From JAPLXD01 sp041662765 (lineage in GTDB: Bacteria > Patescibacteriota > Minisyncoccia > Moranbacterales > UBA11712): a DNA stretch of 10,336 nt. The DNA lies in assembly GCA_041662765.1 (NCBI GenBank), contig JBAZRT010000028.1, positions 1-10,336 on the forward strand, given 5' to 3'. The translations under genes were made by a program, and so were the position numbers. This document shows positions 1 through 7,218 of this stretch, one piece after another (the stretch's first letter is position 1; every line of letters starts with the position of its first letter). The notes beneath the pieces were generated by a model that saw nothing but the letters and a program-made list of their open reading frames with translations, was not told the origin of the DNA and made no database searches.

Positions 1-714
1 AACCGGCGTCGGCACACGCATTGAAATTCCGTCCAAGTTCCCCTCCATACTCTTGATGGCTTTCGCCACGGTTTTGGCCGCGCCGGTCGTCGTCGGAATG
101 ATGTTTTGGCCGGCCGCCCGAGCTTCCCGCAAATCTTTGTGCGGCAGATCCAAAATACGCTGGCTGTTTGTGTAGGAGTGCACGGTCGTCAAAAATCCTT
201 TTTCCACGCCGAATTTTTCGTCAAGAACTTTAATCATCGGCGCGAGGCAATTGGTCGTGCAGGAGCCATTCGAGATTATTTGGTCTTCAGCCTTGAGTTC
301 GTTTTCATTCACTCCGATGAGATAGACCGGAATATCATCGCTTTTCGGCGGTGCCGAGAGAATCACCTTTTTCGCCCCGGCTTGAAGATGCTTTTGGGCG
401 CTCGCCCGATCGTTGAAGACCCCGCTGCATTCAAGCACGATATCCACACCCAAATCTCTCCACGGAAGTTTTGTCGGATCAGGCTCGCTGAAGCTTTTGA
501 CAGATTTTCCGCCAACGATTATTTCGCCTTTTCCAACTTTCACATCTCGAGCATAGGTTCCGTACGAACTATCGTGCTTCAAAAGATGCGCCAAAGTTTT
601 GTCGTCAGTGAGATCGTTTATTGCAACTACTTCAAAATTTTCTTTTTCAAGCGCGATCTTGAGCGCCGGACGGCCTATTCTCCCAAATCCATTTATAGCA
701 ATTTTGATGCTCAT
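1..714 (-). CDS. gap: Glyceraldehyde-3-phosphate dehydrogenase, 3'-truncated by window edge
   Basis: Glycolytic cytosolic enzyme that oxidises and phosphorylates glyceraldehyde 3-phosphate to 1,3-bisphosphoglycerate with NAD(P). The 238 visible residues start MSIKIAINGFGRIGR, the Rossmann-fold nucleotide-binding motif. Asp34 in VVAINDLTDD sits after the second beta strand, where an acidic residue favours NAD. The active-site motif SNGSCTTNCLAP places the catalytic Cys at 152, and His179 in TTVHSYTNSQ is its partner; both match family numbering. The family usually has SNASCTTN, so Gly for Ala just before the catalytic Ser-Cys is a small variation. The fragment ends SMRVPTPV, so about 100 residues of the usual 335-340 lie beyond base 1. 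The ATG at 714 is the natural family start; no Shine-Dalgarno sequence is seen upstream. It is separated from the next gene by a 160-bp repeat-rich spacer. Identity is very secure. Confidence 0.96.
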   Translation of the reverse strand, partial: MSIKIAINGFGRIGRPALKIALEKENFEVVAINDLTDDKTLAHLLKHDSSYGTYARDVKVGKGEIIVGGKSVKSFSEPDPTKLPWRDLGVDIVLECSGVFNDRASAQKHLQAGAKKVILSAPPKSDDIPVYLIGVNENELKAEDQIISNGSCTTNCLAPMIKVLDEKFGVEKGFLTTVHSYTNSQRILDLPHKDLREARAAGQNIIPTTTGAAKTVAKAIKSMEGNLDGISMRVPTPV

Positions 715-750
715 AGGTTTTATTTTTTTGTTTATTTATTTAAATTACAA

Positions 751-877
751 TAAAATTTTCAATTATCAGTTTTCAATTTACAATGAATTTTCAATGACTC
801 AATTATCAATGTTTGAAAATTGAAAATTTAGAAATTGAATCATTGATTGAAAATTGTGAATTGAAAATTGAAAATTA
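751..877. repeat. AT-rich heptamer repeat, imperfect inverted repeat, filling the gap spacer
   Basis: The left half is made of CAATTTT-type units and the right half of AAAATTG-type units, so the whole can fold as an imperfect inverted repeat. AATTTTCAATGA at 786-797 pairs with TCATTG....AAAATT at 840-855, with four extra bases in the right arm. An 18-nt segment at 822-839 recurs exactly, inverted, at 6597-6614. The right end supplies the TAA stop of the 875-1393 gene. This is the whole content of the spacer between gap and that gene; no promoter could be picked out with confidence. Confidence 0.75.
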
Positions 878-1393
878 ATCCAATAATTCCAGTCCCCGAA
901 ACACTTTCTCATACCCCCCGAGTGCTGCCTGAATCTCCGCGATATCTATCTCATATCTTGAGTTGTGAACTATCTTTTTGAAAATTTCATGCGCATATTT
1001 GGCCTCCTCGATTCCGATCAACTGGCCCGGTTTAACTTCCGCAATTTTTTCGCCCGTATCTTTTCCCTTATATCCTATTTTCCCAAGCGTATCTCCGAGC
1101 ATTTGATCGGCTTCGATCATTGCAATCTTTGCCTTTGCCGCATCATCGCCTTGGGCGTTTCTTCTGATGTCTTCCCATTTTTCAATGTATTTTGATTTTT
1201 TGAGATCAGGAACCTTCGCTCCATAGAAAGCCGTTTTCCAATCCCCCCGAAGGCGCTTTGAAAGCAACAAGATATCGGCGATGAGAAGAATGGCAATGAT
1301 GAATCCGGCAAGTATTTTGACGAAACTGAAAAAAGACGAATTCGCCAAAGCAGCGAAAGCAGATCGAAATATGGCAAAAATATTTATGTCCAT
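875..1393 (-). CDS. Small membrane-anchored protein of unknown function
   Basis: 172 residues, not assigned to a named family with confidence. A single hydrophobic helix lies at about residues 22-45 (FVKILAGFIIAILLIADILL), followed by basic residues (SKRLRGDWK), which suggests an N-terminal membrane anchor with the remaining ~125 residues in the cytoplasm. That domain is charged and helical: a KWEDIRR stretch, then KAKIAMIEADQMLGDTLGK and a GYKGKDTGEKI turn, ending YEKVFRGLELL. The MIEAD...LGYKG...GE...H pattern resembles a domain I recall from many Patescibacteria hypothetical proteins, where the later motif reads R-N-R-I-A-H; here it is FKKIVHN (residues about 138-144). It begins 18 bp after the gatA stop, so is probably cotranscribed with ligA-gatC-gatA. 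Its stop codon lies in the flanking repeat. Confidence 0.8.
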   Translation of the reverse strand: MDINIFAIFRSAFAALANSSFFSFVKILAGFIIAILLIADILLLSKRLRGDWKTAFYGAKVPDLKKSKYIEKWEDIRRNAQGDDAAKAKIAMIEADQMLGDTLGKIGYKGKDTGEKIAEVKPGQLIGIEEAKYAHEIFKKIVHNSRYEIDIAEIQAALGGYEKVFRGLELLD

Positions 1394-1411
1394 GGATTAA
1401 TTTTGAATTTC

Positions 1412-2860
1412 CTATTTTGATTGTTCAAATACGTATGCCGCATTGAGCAATGTTTCTTCATCAAACCACTTCCCCATGAGTTGCAGGCCAACCGGCAGAT
1501 TTTTTCCTTCTGCCTCTATTGTACCACAGGGAACGGAAATGGCAGGAACGCCCACAATATTCGCAGTGACGGTGTATATATCCGCGAGATACATCGCCAA
1601 GGGATTTTCGGTTTTTTCCCCGATCTTGAAAGCCGTAGTCGGCGAAGTGGGACTCAGGATCAGGTCAACTTTTTTATAGGCTTCCTCAAACTCTTTCTTG
1701 ATGAGCGCGCGCACTTTTTGGGCTTTGAGATAATATTGATCATAATATCCCGCCGAAAGAGCATATGTTCCAAGCATGATCCGGCGCTTCACTTCTTTTC
1801 CAAGATATTCCGCCCGGGTTTTGAAATAAATGTCCCAAAGAGTATAATCCGCTCCTGTTTTTTCGCTCTCCGCTCCAACCGATCGGCCAAAACGAATTCC
1901 GTCAAAGCGTGCCATGTTCGAACTCACTTCGCTTGGCATAATGATATAGTAGGTCGCGAGGGAAAAATCGGCGCTCGGCAAACTGATGTCGACAATTTTC
2001 GCTCCAAGTCTTTCATACTTTCCGATTGCCTCCCTCACCTTTTTCTCCACACTCTTATCAAGTCCTTCGCCCGCGAAATACTCTTTTGGAATTCCGATTT
2101 TGAGACCGCTGATATCCGCACCCAAAAGATCCTCGTATTTTTTTTCAGCCGTATTCATTGTCGTCGAATCAAATCTGTCCTTTCCTGATATTCTCGAAAG
2201 AACAACTGCCGCGTCTTCGACTGATCTCGCAACCGGACCAATTTGATCAAGACTTGATGCCATCGCAATGAGGCCATAACGCGAAACCATTCCGTATGTC
2301 GGTTTGAGGCCAACCACGCCGCAAAGCGAAGCCGGCTGACGGATCGACCCGCCGGTATCGGACCCCAGCGCCCAAACGCTTTCTTCCGCTGCAACGGACG
2401 CCGCACTGCCCCCTGACGAACCGCCAGGAACTCTGGATATATCGTACGGATTTTTTGTCGTTTGGTAAGCGCTGTTTTCCGTCGAAGAACCCATCGCAAA
2501 TTCATCGAGATTGGTTTTTCCAAGAAATACAGAATCGCTATTTTTTAATTTCGTTATAACAGTTGCGTCATAGGGCGCTATATAGTTTTCCAAAATTTTT
2601 GATCCGGCTGTCGCCAACAGACCCTCAATGCAAATGTTGTCTTTGACCCCGCAGGGCAAACCCGCCAGCAAATCTGTTTCTTCGCCGTTTTTTATCTTTT
2701 TGTCCACCGCCCGCGCCTTGTCGAGTGCAAATTCCTTGTTGAGACTCAAATATGCCTTTATTTCAGTGTCTTTTTCTTCGATTTTATCAAAATATTCTTC
2801 GGTCAGTTTTTCCGAAGTTATTTCCTGATTAACCAGTTTTTGATGCAAATCCTTTATCAT
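1412..2860 (-). CDS. gatA: Asp-tRNA(Asn)/Glu-tRNA(Gln) amidotransferase subunit A
   Basis: Amidase subunit of GatCAB. It releases ammonia from glutamine, which GatB uses to convert misacylated Glu-tRNA(Gln) or Asp-tRNA(Asn). From the ATG at 2860 it is 482 residues starting MIKDLHQKLVNQEITSEKL, the usual family start and length. The amidase-signature catalytic triad is intact: Lys73 (GVKDNIC), cis-Ser148 (PGGSSGGSAA) and nucleophile Ser172 (GSDTGGSIRQPA). The spacing equals that of the Staphylococcus enzyme (79/154/178) less six. A TTG at 2893 overlapping the gatC stop as TTGA would add 11 residues (MIFDIKHIVFS); it could allow coupled translation but lacks family support. No clear Shine-Dalgarno sequence precedes either start. 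It follows gatC; gatB, needed for the complex, is not in the window. Confidence 0.96.
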   Translation of the reverse strand: MIKDLHQKLVNQEITSEKLTEEYFDKIEEKDTEIKAYLSLNKEFALDKARAVDKKIKNGEETDLLAGLPCGVKDNICIEGLLATAGSKILENYIAPYDATVITKLKNSDSVFLGKTNLDEFAMGSSTENSAYQTTKNPYDISRVPGGSSGGSAASVAAEESVWALGSDTGGSIRQPASLCGVVGLKPTYGMVSRYGLIAMASSLDQIGPVARSVEDAAVVLSRISGKDRFDSTTMNTAEKKYEDLLGADISGLKIGIPKEYFAGEGLDKSVEKKVREAIGKYERLGAKIVDISLPSADFSLATYYIIMPSEVSSNMARFDGIRFGRSVGAESEKTGADYTLWDIYFKTRAEYLGKEVKRRIMLGTYALSAGYYDQYYLKAQKVRALIKKEFEEAYKKVDLILSPTSPTTAFKIGEKTENPLAMYLADIYTVTANIVGVPAISVPCGTIEAEGKNLPVGLQLMGKWFDEETLLNAAYVFEQSK

Positions 2861-2889
2861 AGAAAACACTATATGCTTTATATCAAATA

Positions 2890-3177
2890 TCAAAATACCG
2901 CTTTTACCTTATTTAATCTGTCCTTTTTTTCCGGAAAATTGTTGATCATATTTTCCTTCGTCTCGTTGCTATATGAAACAACCTTGTCCTCGCGCGTGAC
3001 ATTATTTGCGCCCGTGATATGCGCAATCGGCTCAATTCCTTCCGTATCAGCTTCGTTCAATTTCTCCACGAAACCCAAAATATCCGAAAGTTCTTTCGAA
3101 TACTTTTCGGCTTCGTCGTCGCCTATTTCAACGCGAGCAAGACTCGCTATTTTTTGAACTTGATCTTTAGATAGCAT
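2890..3177 (-). CDS. gatC: Asp-tRNA(Asn)/Glu-tRNA(Gln) amidotransferase subunit C
   Basis: 95-residue GatC, the small subunit that wraps around and stabilises GatA against GatB in the tRNA-dependent amidotransferase. The start MLSKDQVQKIASLARVEI and the following helix with SDILGFVEKLNEADTEGIEP are typical of the family, and the length is usual. The C-terminal part NETKENMINNFPEKKDRLNKVKAVF matches the usual tail that runs along GatA. Its ATG directly follows the ligA TAG with no intervening base. Its TGA overlaps a possible TTG start of gatA, so ligA, gatC and gatA almost certainly form one operon with coupled translation. Confidence 0.95.
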   Translation of the reverse strand: MLSKDQVQKIASLARVEIGDDEAEKYSKELSDILGFVEKLNEADTEGIEPIAHITGANNVTREDKVVSYSNETKENMINNFPEKKDRLNKVKAVF

Positions 3178-5343
3178 CTATTTGACGAGACCAATAAACC
3201 CTTTTTCGTCTATTATTTTCACTCCCAATTCTCTCGCTTTATCATACTTCGAACCCGGGTTTTTGCCAACTACAACATAATCCGTGTTCTTGCTGACAGA
3301 CGAAGAAACATTTCCGCCGAGCATGCGAATTTTCTCCTTCGCTTCGTCGCGGCTCATTGATTCCAGCTCGCCAGTGAGAACAAAAGATTTTCCCTGCAAT
3401 ATATGACTCACAACATGTAACACAGGGATTTTAACTTCGACGTCTAACTTCAACATTTTTCTCAATAAATCAATATTATTTTTATCATTAAACCATTCAA
3501 TCAAACTTTTTGCAGACTTTTCTCCAATACCCTTAATGTTTAACCAATCATCTACTGATATGCGAGGGAAAACAGAAATTATATCGGAAATATTTTGAAC
3601 TTTTTCTTGTGCTACATGTTTTATGTTTTGTGTTACAAGATGGGTCGTCTCTTCGCCAACATGTCTGATTCCAAGCGCGTATAAAAACTTCGGAAATTCG
3701 ATTTTTTTTGCCTTTTCGATTGATTTTACCAAATTATCGGCTGATTTCTCCGCAAATCTCTCCAGCGGTTCAAGATCGCCCGTTTTGAGCTCAAAAATAT
3801 CAGCAAAATTGGAAACCAAACCTTCGTTCATCAATTGCTCCACTATTTTTTCACCCATGCCCTCAATATCAAAACCTTTCCGGGAAACAAAATGAATGAT
3901 ATTTTCTTTTTCAATGGCAAAGCATTTTTTGTTCTGGCAATAATGTGCCGCGCTTTCCTCGCCCTTTTTCCCAGTTTTGATCGTTTCGCGGCGCACTCCG
4001 CCACCGCAAATTGGACAACGTGTCGGCATATGGAATTTTTTCTCTTTTCCGGTCCGCAAATTTTTGAGAACTTCCACAACTTCCGGAATCACATCGCCTG
4101 CTTTGTGGATCACGACCGTATCACCGATCCGGACATCAAGACGCTTGATCTCATCTTCATTGTGAAGTGTCGCCCGCGAAACTGTTGACCCTGCCACCAA
4201 AACCGGCCGGAGATGCGCCACGGGCGTGAGAGCACCTGTGCGCCCGACTTGGACTTTGATCTCTTCCACAATCGTCGTCACTTTTTCCGGAACGAATTTA
4301 TATGCCACCGCCCAGCGCGGAGATTTTCCGGTATAGCCAAGCTCCCGCTGCAAATTATTATCATTAATCTTGATCACCAGCCCGTCAATGCCATAATCTT
4401 GCTTGTTCCTCTTGTCTTCCCAAGATTCAAAAAGTTTTTGAACTTCGTTCAAATCTTTGCAAGGCTTATAATTCGGATTCACTTTAAATCCCAATCTCTG
4501 TAGAATCTGCAATTCTTCAATTTGAGTTTCTGGAGTTTTACTTTTTGATTTTCGATTTTGGGATTTTATTGGAAATTGGAAATTGGAAATTGGAAATTTC
4601 ATTTCCTCTATATCATATATGAACGAATCCAACTTGCGTTTCGCCGTTATTTTTGGATCAAGCTGTCGGATCGATCCCGCCGCCGCGTTGCGGGAATTGG
4701 CAAAAGGTAGCAAGTCTTCTTTCATGCGCGCTTTATTCGTTTTTTCCAAATCGCTTTTTTTCATCCACGCTTCCCCGACGACAGTGATATCGATCGGCTC
4801 ACTCAATTTCAAAGGCACGCTCTGAATTGTTTTCACTTGCTCAGTCACATTTTCACCGATCGCCCCATCCCCTCTCGTCGCCGCTTGAAACAGCAATCCT
4901 TTTTTATAAGTTAATATTATTTTCAGCCCGTCGATTTTGATCTCCGCGCAATATTCCGGTGAAAGGTTCAACCTTGAGGAACTGGAGGATTTATCCGACA
5001 AGGGAAAGGTCGAATCTTGTCGCTTTGCCAATAATCTCAAGAGTTTTTCTTCCCATTTTCGAATTTCTTCCAATGAAAAAGCGTCGTCAAGCGACCATTG
5101 GCGGTGCGCGTGGCGGACTTTTTCAAATTTTTTGAGCGGCTCGCCCCCGATTCGCTGCGATGGCGAATCAGCGCTGCGAAATTCCGGATATTTTTCCTCC
5201 AACTGGCGCAGCTCCCGCATCAGAGAATCAAAAATTTCGTCCGACACCTCCGGCCGGTCCAAAACATGATATTCATAGCGAAAACGGTCAATTTCCCGGC
5301 GCAATTTTTCAATTCTCGATTTGGCCTCTTTTTTGTCTCGCAT
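3178..5343 (-). CDS. ligA: NAD-dependent DNA ligase LigA
   Basis: 721-residue cytosolic ligase that seals nicks in replication and repair using NAD. All domains are present in order: domain Ia with YEYHVLDRPEVSD (24-36); the adenylation domain with nucleophile Lys136 in EIKIDG, ATRGDG (155-160), GEAWM (190-194), DGLVIKIN (320-327) and SPRWAVAYKF (341-350); an OB fold (about 355-435); a zinc finger with Cys443, 446, 469 and 474; helix-hairpin-helix repeats (about 550-620); and a C-terminal BRCT domain (about 648-721). It is about 50 residues longer than the E. coli enzyme (671). Two insertions explain much of this: a Ser-rich stretch at about 107-130 just before the nucleophile, and residues about 249-270, encoded by a heptamer repeat. 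It starts 34 bp past the palindromic terminator. TAAAAT lies 6 bp before the ATG, so a leaderless transcript is possible. No Shine-Dalgarno sequence is seen. Confidence 0.97.
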   Translation of the reverse strand: MRDKKEAKSRIEKLRREIDRFRYEYHVLDRPEVSDEIFDSLMRELRQLEEKYPEFRSADSPSQRIGGEPLKKFEKVRHAHRQWSLDDAFSLEEIRKWEEKLLRLLAKRQDSTFPLSDKSSSSSRLNLSPEYCAEIKIDGLKIILTYKKGLLFQAATRGDGAIGENVTEQVKTIQSVPLKLSEPIDITVVGEAWMKKSDLEKTNKARMKEDLLPFANSRNAAAGSIRQLDPKITAKRKLDSFIYDIEEMKFPISNFQFPIKSQNRKSKSKTPETQIEELQILQRLGFKVNPNYKPCKDLNEVQKLFESWEDKRNKQDYGIDGLVIKINDNNLQRELGYTGKSPRWAVAYKFVPEKVTTIVEEIKVQVGRTGALTPVAHLRPVLVAGSTVSRATLHNEDEIKRLDVRIGDTVVIHKAGDVIPEVVEVLKNLRTGKEKKFHMPTRCPICGGGVRRETIKTGKKGEESAAHYCQNKKCFAIEKENIIHFVSRKGFDIEGMGEKIVEQLMNEGLVSNFADIFELKTGDLEPLERFAEKSADNLVKSIEKAKKIEFPKFLYALGIRHVGEETTHLVTQNIKHVAQEKVQNISDIISVFPRISVDDWLNIKGIGEKSAKSLIEWFNDKNNIDLLRKMLKLDVEVKIPVLHVVSHILQGKSFVLTGELESMSRDEAKEKIRMLGGNVSSSVSKNTDYVVVGKNPGSKYDKARELGVKIIDEKGFIGLVK
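4534..4600. repeat. GGAAATT heptamer array inserted in frame inside ligA
   Basis: Four perfect tandem copies of GGAAATT occupy 4571-4598, followed by TTTTGATTTTCG-like degenerate units. On the coding strand this gives LigA residues about 249-270, beginning KFPISNFQFPIKSQNRKSKS. It falls between FIYDIEE and PETQIEELQILQRLGFKVNP, which adjoin with only a short linker in ordinary LigA. The reading frame is kept and there is no stop codon. The unit is a variant of the AAAATTG heptamer in the spacers. Confidence 0.8.
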
Positions 5344-5376
5344 ATGCTTATTTTAGCAGAAATAAAGGCAAAAATA

Positions 5377-5406
5377 AAGAGAGTCCCGCCTAGGCGGGAC
5401 TCTCTT
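5377..5406 (-). terminator. Rho-independent terminator of the pilus operon
   Basis: A perfect 30-bp palindrome centred on CCTAGG, with 15-bp arms (AAGAGAGTCCCGCCT). Read on the minus strand it is followed directly by TTATTTTTGCC, a T-rich run, as expected for an intrinsic terminator. The plus-strand side reads GAAAAAGTATATTT and is a poorer terminator. It lies 57 bp past the stop of the last pilin gene and 34 bp before the ligA ATG, so it separates the two transcription units. Confidence 0.85.
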
Positions 5407-5462
5407 GAAAAAGTATATTTATTTTTCATCTTCGACCTAACATTGAATGTTGGGTAGAGTTA

Positions 5463-6044
5463 TCACAATTCGCTCCAGCCATAGTCGCGTGAAGAAACGA
5501 CCGTCTGCACCCGGATCGAGTCCGTTTCCATTGCGGAATTTTCGATATTCAAATTGATCTCCACCCAGCCGCGAATTTTTGTCGCAGAAATTGTATCAGT
5601 TTTTTGGTTGCGAAATCCGGAAGTCCCGGCAAAGATCGCGCCAGTAAGCGTAAGATCGACAATATCATTGCATCCCGTTGGAGCTGCGCAAGTCTTGTCG
5701 ATGCCACAGCTGCATATACTCAACTTATCCGCTGTTATTCTATATTTCACCGTTTCTTGGCTGCCGTTGCGCGTAATTATCAATTCGCTGTTGGGCGGGT
5801 CCAGATTATTGACGCTTTGTATTTTCCCCATCCTCGCATCCTTGGTAATCGAGTTGATGGCAAAGGCGACATTTTCCGTGACTGTTTTGATGGCCTTTGA
5901 TTTGCCATATGACCGGAATCCCGCAGCCGAAACCGCCACCATCGCGCCCATCACCATCATGAAAATGAACATCGAAACTATAAGCTCGATGAGAGTAAAA
6001 GCCTTGCGGTAATTTTCAATTTTAAATTTCAAATTTTGAATCAA
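5463..6044 (-). CDS. Minor type IV prepilin, PilW/PulJ-like
   Basis: 193-residue prepilin. A class III leader (MIQNLKFKIENYRKA) is followed by FTLIELIVSMFIFMMVMGAM, the pilin hydrophobic helix, with the key Glu at mature position 5. The residue before the cleavage site is Ala14, not the usual Gly. The globular part, with ENVAFAINSITKDARMGK after the helix and a Cys cluster at 111, 113, 119 and 125, suggests a PilW/PulJ-type minor pilin that would help start pilus assembly in the inner membrane; the subtype is inferred. The start at 6044 is TTG; no ATG lies between it and the upstream in-frame stop, and a second TTG at 6032 is possible. No Shine-Dalgarno sequence is seen. The leader is encoded by heptamer-repeat DNA. 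Last gene of the pilus block, 33 bp after the PilV-like gene. Confidence 0.85.
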   Translation of the reverse strand: MIQNLKFKIENYRKAFTLIELIVSMFIFMMVMGAMVAVSAAGFRSYGKSKAIKTVTENVAFAINSITKDARMGKIQSVNNLDPPNSELIITRNGSQETVKYRITADKLSICSCGIDKTCAAPTGCNDIVDLTLTGAIFAGTSGFRNQKTDTISATKIRGWVEINLNIENSAMETDSIRVQTVVSSRDYGWSEL

Positions 6045-6075
6045 TTGTTTAATAAAATAATTTTAAATTTTGAAA
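6010..6075. repeat. Heptamer repeat spanning the start of the PilW-like gene
   Basis: AATTTTCAATTTTAAATTTCAAATTTTGAATCAATTG covers codons 1-12 of the 5463-6044 gene and runs into the spacer as AATTTTAAATTTTGAAAAG. It is more degenerate than the other copies. The motif TTGATTCAAAATT on the coding strand also occurs at the start of the 8834-9358 pilin, linking the two leaders. Confidence 0.6.
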
Positions 6076-6077
6076 AG

Positions 6078-6590
6078 CTAGAAATTATTTCCGTAAATTG
6101 TGTCATTCGCCGTAGTTTTCCGGCCACTCCAGGTTACGTCAACTCTTATGTTTAAACTTCTTTCAGCTGCATTGTACGTATATGAGACAATTCTCTTCAT
6201 TCCATTTCCCGGGTCACTCGCGCATTGCTGATAGCGACCGCCGGAAAAACAAACATACTCGCCGCTTTGGCAGGTGCGCGGAGATCCGGTCAACGACCTA
6301 TAGTCGATACTTCCGCAATTGGCCCTAACCCAAGTCTCAATCGCGGTCCAATCAGCCCCATCTTGCATTTTTCCATAATCAATCAAATTCCTCACCAGAT
6401 CCGCGCCTTCCTGCGCCAGACCCGCTGCGATGAGCTCATTCTTTGCTTCGAACTGATTGTTGATGTTTATGTTGAAAAAAGAAAGCGCGCCAACGAGGCC
6501 GATGCCTACAACAAAAACGACCACCAGCATTTCAACGAGAGTGAAGCCCCGGCGCTTCGCAATTTTCAATTTACAATTTACAATTTTCAT
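6078..6590 (-). CDS. Minor type IV prepilin, PilV-like
   Basis: 170-residue prepilin with leader MKIVNCKLKIAKRRG cut before FTLVEMLVVVFVVGIGLVGAL (Gly15/Phe16), Glu at mature position 5. After the helix comes ELIAAGLAQEGADLVRNLIDYG; the LAQEG-VRN signature is typical of PilV/PulI-like minor pilins as I know them from Patescibacteria. The mature domain has four Cys (92, 107, 114, 123). Role inferred: a minor pilin joining the priming complex at the pilus tip. Leader codons and ATG lie in a repeat copy that is identical to the one at the next upstream gene, the GspH-like prepilin. No Shine-Dalgarno sequence precedes the ATG. Spacing is 73 bp to the gene before and 33 bp to the gene after. Confidence 0.88.
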   Translation of the reverse strand: MKIVNCKLKIAKRRGFTLVEMLVVVFVVGIGLVGALSFFNININNQFEAKNELIAAGLAQEGADLVRNLIDYGKMQDGADWTAIETWVRANCGSIDYRSLTGSPRTCQSGEYVCFSGGRYQQCASDPGNGMKRIVSYTYNAAERSLNIRVDVTWSGRKTTANDTIYGNNF

Positions 6591-6650
6591 TAAATTTTCA
6601 ATTTCTAAATTTTCAAATGATTGAAAATTGATAATTGATCATTGAAAATT
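6554..6650. repeat. Heptamer repeat copy over the PilV-like start and spacer
   Basis: Bases 6554-6604 (51 bp) are identical to 7182-7232. They encode the PilV-like leader and supply its ATG. Beyond this, AATTTTCAA (6608-6616) and TTGAAAATT (6621-6629) form a perfect 9-bp stem with loop ATGA. Bases 6621-6650 match 8214-8243 at 28 of 30 positions. Confidence 0.85.
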
Positions 6651-6663
6651 ATTAAAAAAGAAG

Positions 6664-7218
6664 TCAATAAATTCTTCCGGATCGATCTATATTAACCGGA
6701 ATAGAACCGCTTGAGGTTCCTCTCGTGAGATTTATGGTGATTGGGGAAGTAAAAGTATCGCTTCCTCCATAATAAATTTTTCCATTCGGAGAAAGAAAGA
6801 ACACATCCAAAAAAGAACCGCTGACCGTTACGCTATTTCTAAGGAGGAGAACTTCGAGTTTGCGGGTACTATCGTAACTGTTTGCGGTGGTACTGCAATC
6901 TGCATCCAAATTTCCTGCAACTATATAGTAAGCTTGAATAGTTGAACCTCCTTGTTGATTTACACCGAAACCGCACAGTTTTTGATTGGCAGTCAAAGTT
7001 ATACCCGACCTGTCTCCCACCATGGCCTTGTTTTGCACTTCGCGCAAAAAACTCGTGAGACGTTCTTTCTCTTGCTTCATATCCCGATCGCTATTTTTGC
7101 TGAAATTCACAATCGCCGTTCCCGCCAAAATCGCGACAATAGCCATCGAAACCATGAGTTCGATGAGGGTGAAACCCTTGTGCTTCGCAATTTTCAATTT
7201 ACAATTTACAATTTTCAT
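6664..7218 (-). CDS. Minor type IV prepilin, GspH/FimT-like
   Basis: 184-residue prepilin: leader MKIVNCKLKIAKHKG, cleavage Gly15/Phe16, then FTLIELMVSMAIVAILAGTA with the conserved Glu. The end of the domain (FFLSPNGKIYY..., ITINLTRG..., VNIDRSGRIY) has the paired beta-strand layout of GspH/FimT pseudopilins. It would act as a minor pilin in the inner-membrane assembly platform. Two Cys remain in the mature chain (82, 108). The open frame runs upstream to 7512, but that stretch overlaps pilD and is out of character for a pilin. The ATG at 7218 gives the same MKIVNCKLKIAK leader as the neighbouring PilV-like gene and is preferred. It starts 38 bp after the pilD stop; no Shine-Dalgarno sequence. 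Confidence 0.88.
   Translation of the reverse strand: MKIVNCKLKIAKHKGFTLIELMVSMAIVAILAGTAIVNFSKNSDRDMKQEKERLTSFLREVQNKAMVGDRSGITLTANQKLCGFGVNQQGGSTIQAYYIVAGNLDADCSTTANSYDSTRKLEVLLLRNSVTVSGSFLDVFFLSPNGKIYYGGSDTFTSPITINLTRGTSSGSIPVNIDRSGRIY

Noticed and set aside
106..753. Open frame of 215 codons on the plus strand
   Set aside because: Antisense to gap, whose active-site motifs are clear; no domain in the plus-strand product.
751..877. CRISPR-like array from the repeated units
   Set aside because: Units are 7-bp tandem or near-tandem without spacers of regular length, and no cas gene is near.
1421..2188. Open frame of 255 codons on the plus strand
   Set aside because: Antisense shadow of gatA, whose catalytic triad and full length are intact.
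2890..2893. TTG start of gatA overlapping the gatC stop
   Set aside because: Family alignment favours the ATG at 2860 (MIKDLHQKL); the TTG is kept only as an alternative.
4954..5025. Ser-rich insertion in LigA (residues about 107-130) as another repeat insertion
   Set aside because: The DNA shows no heptamer periodicity; it may be an ordinary lineage-specific loop.
3178..6044. UGA recoding as glycine (Gracilibacteria/SR1 code)
   Set aside because: UGA ends gatC and several other genes where family length expects the end, and no conserved Gly falls on UGA.
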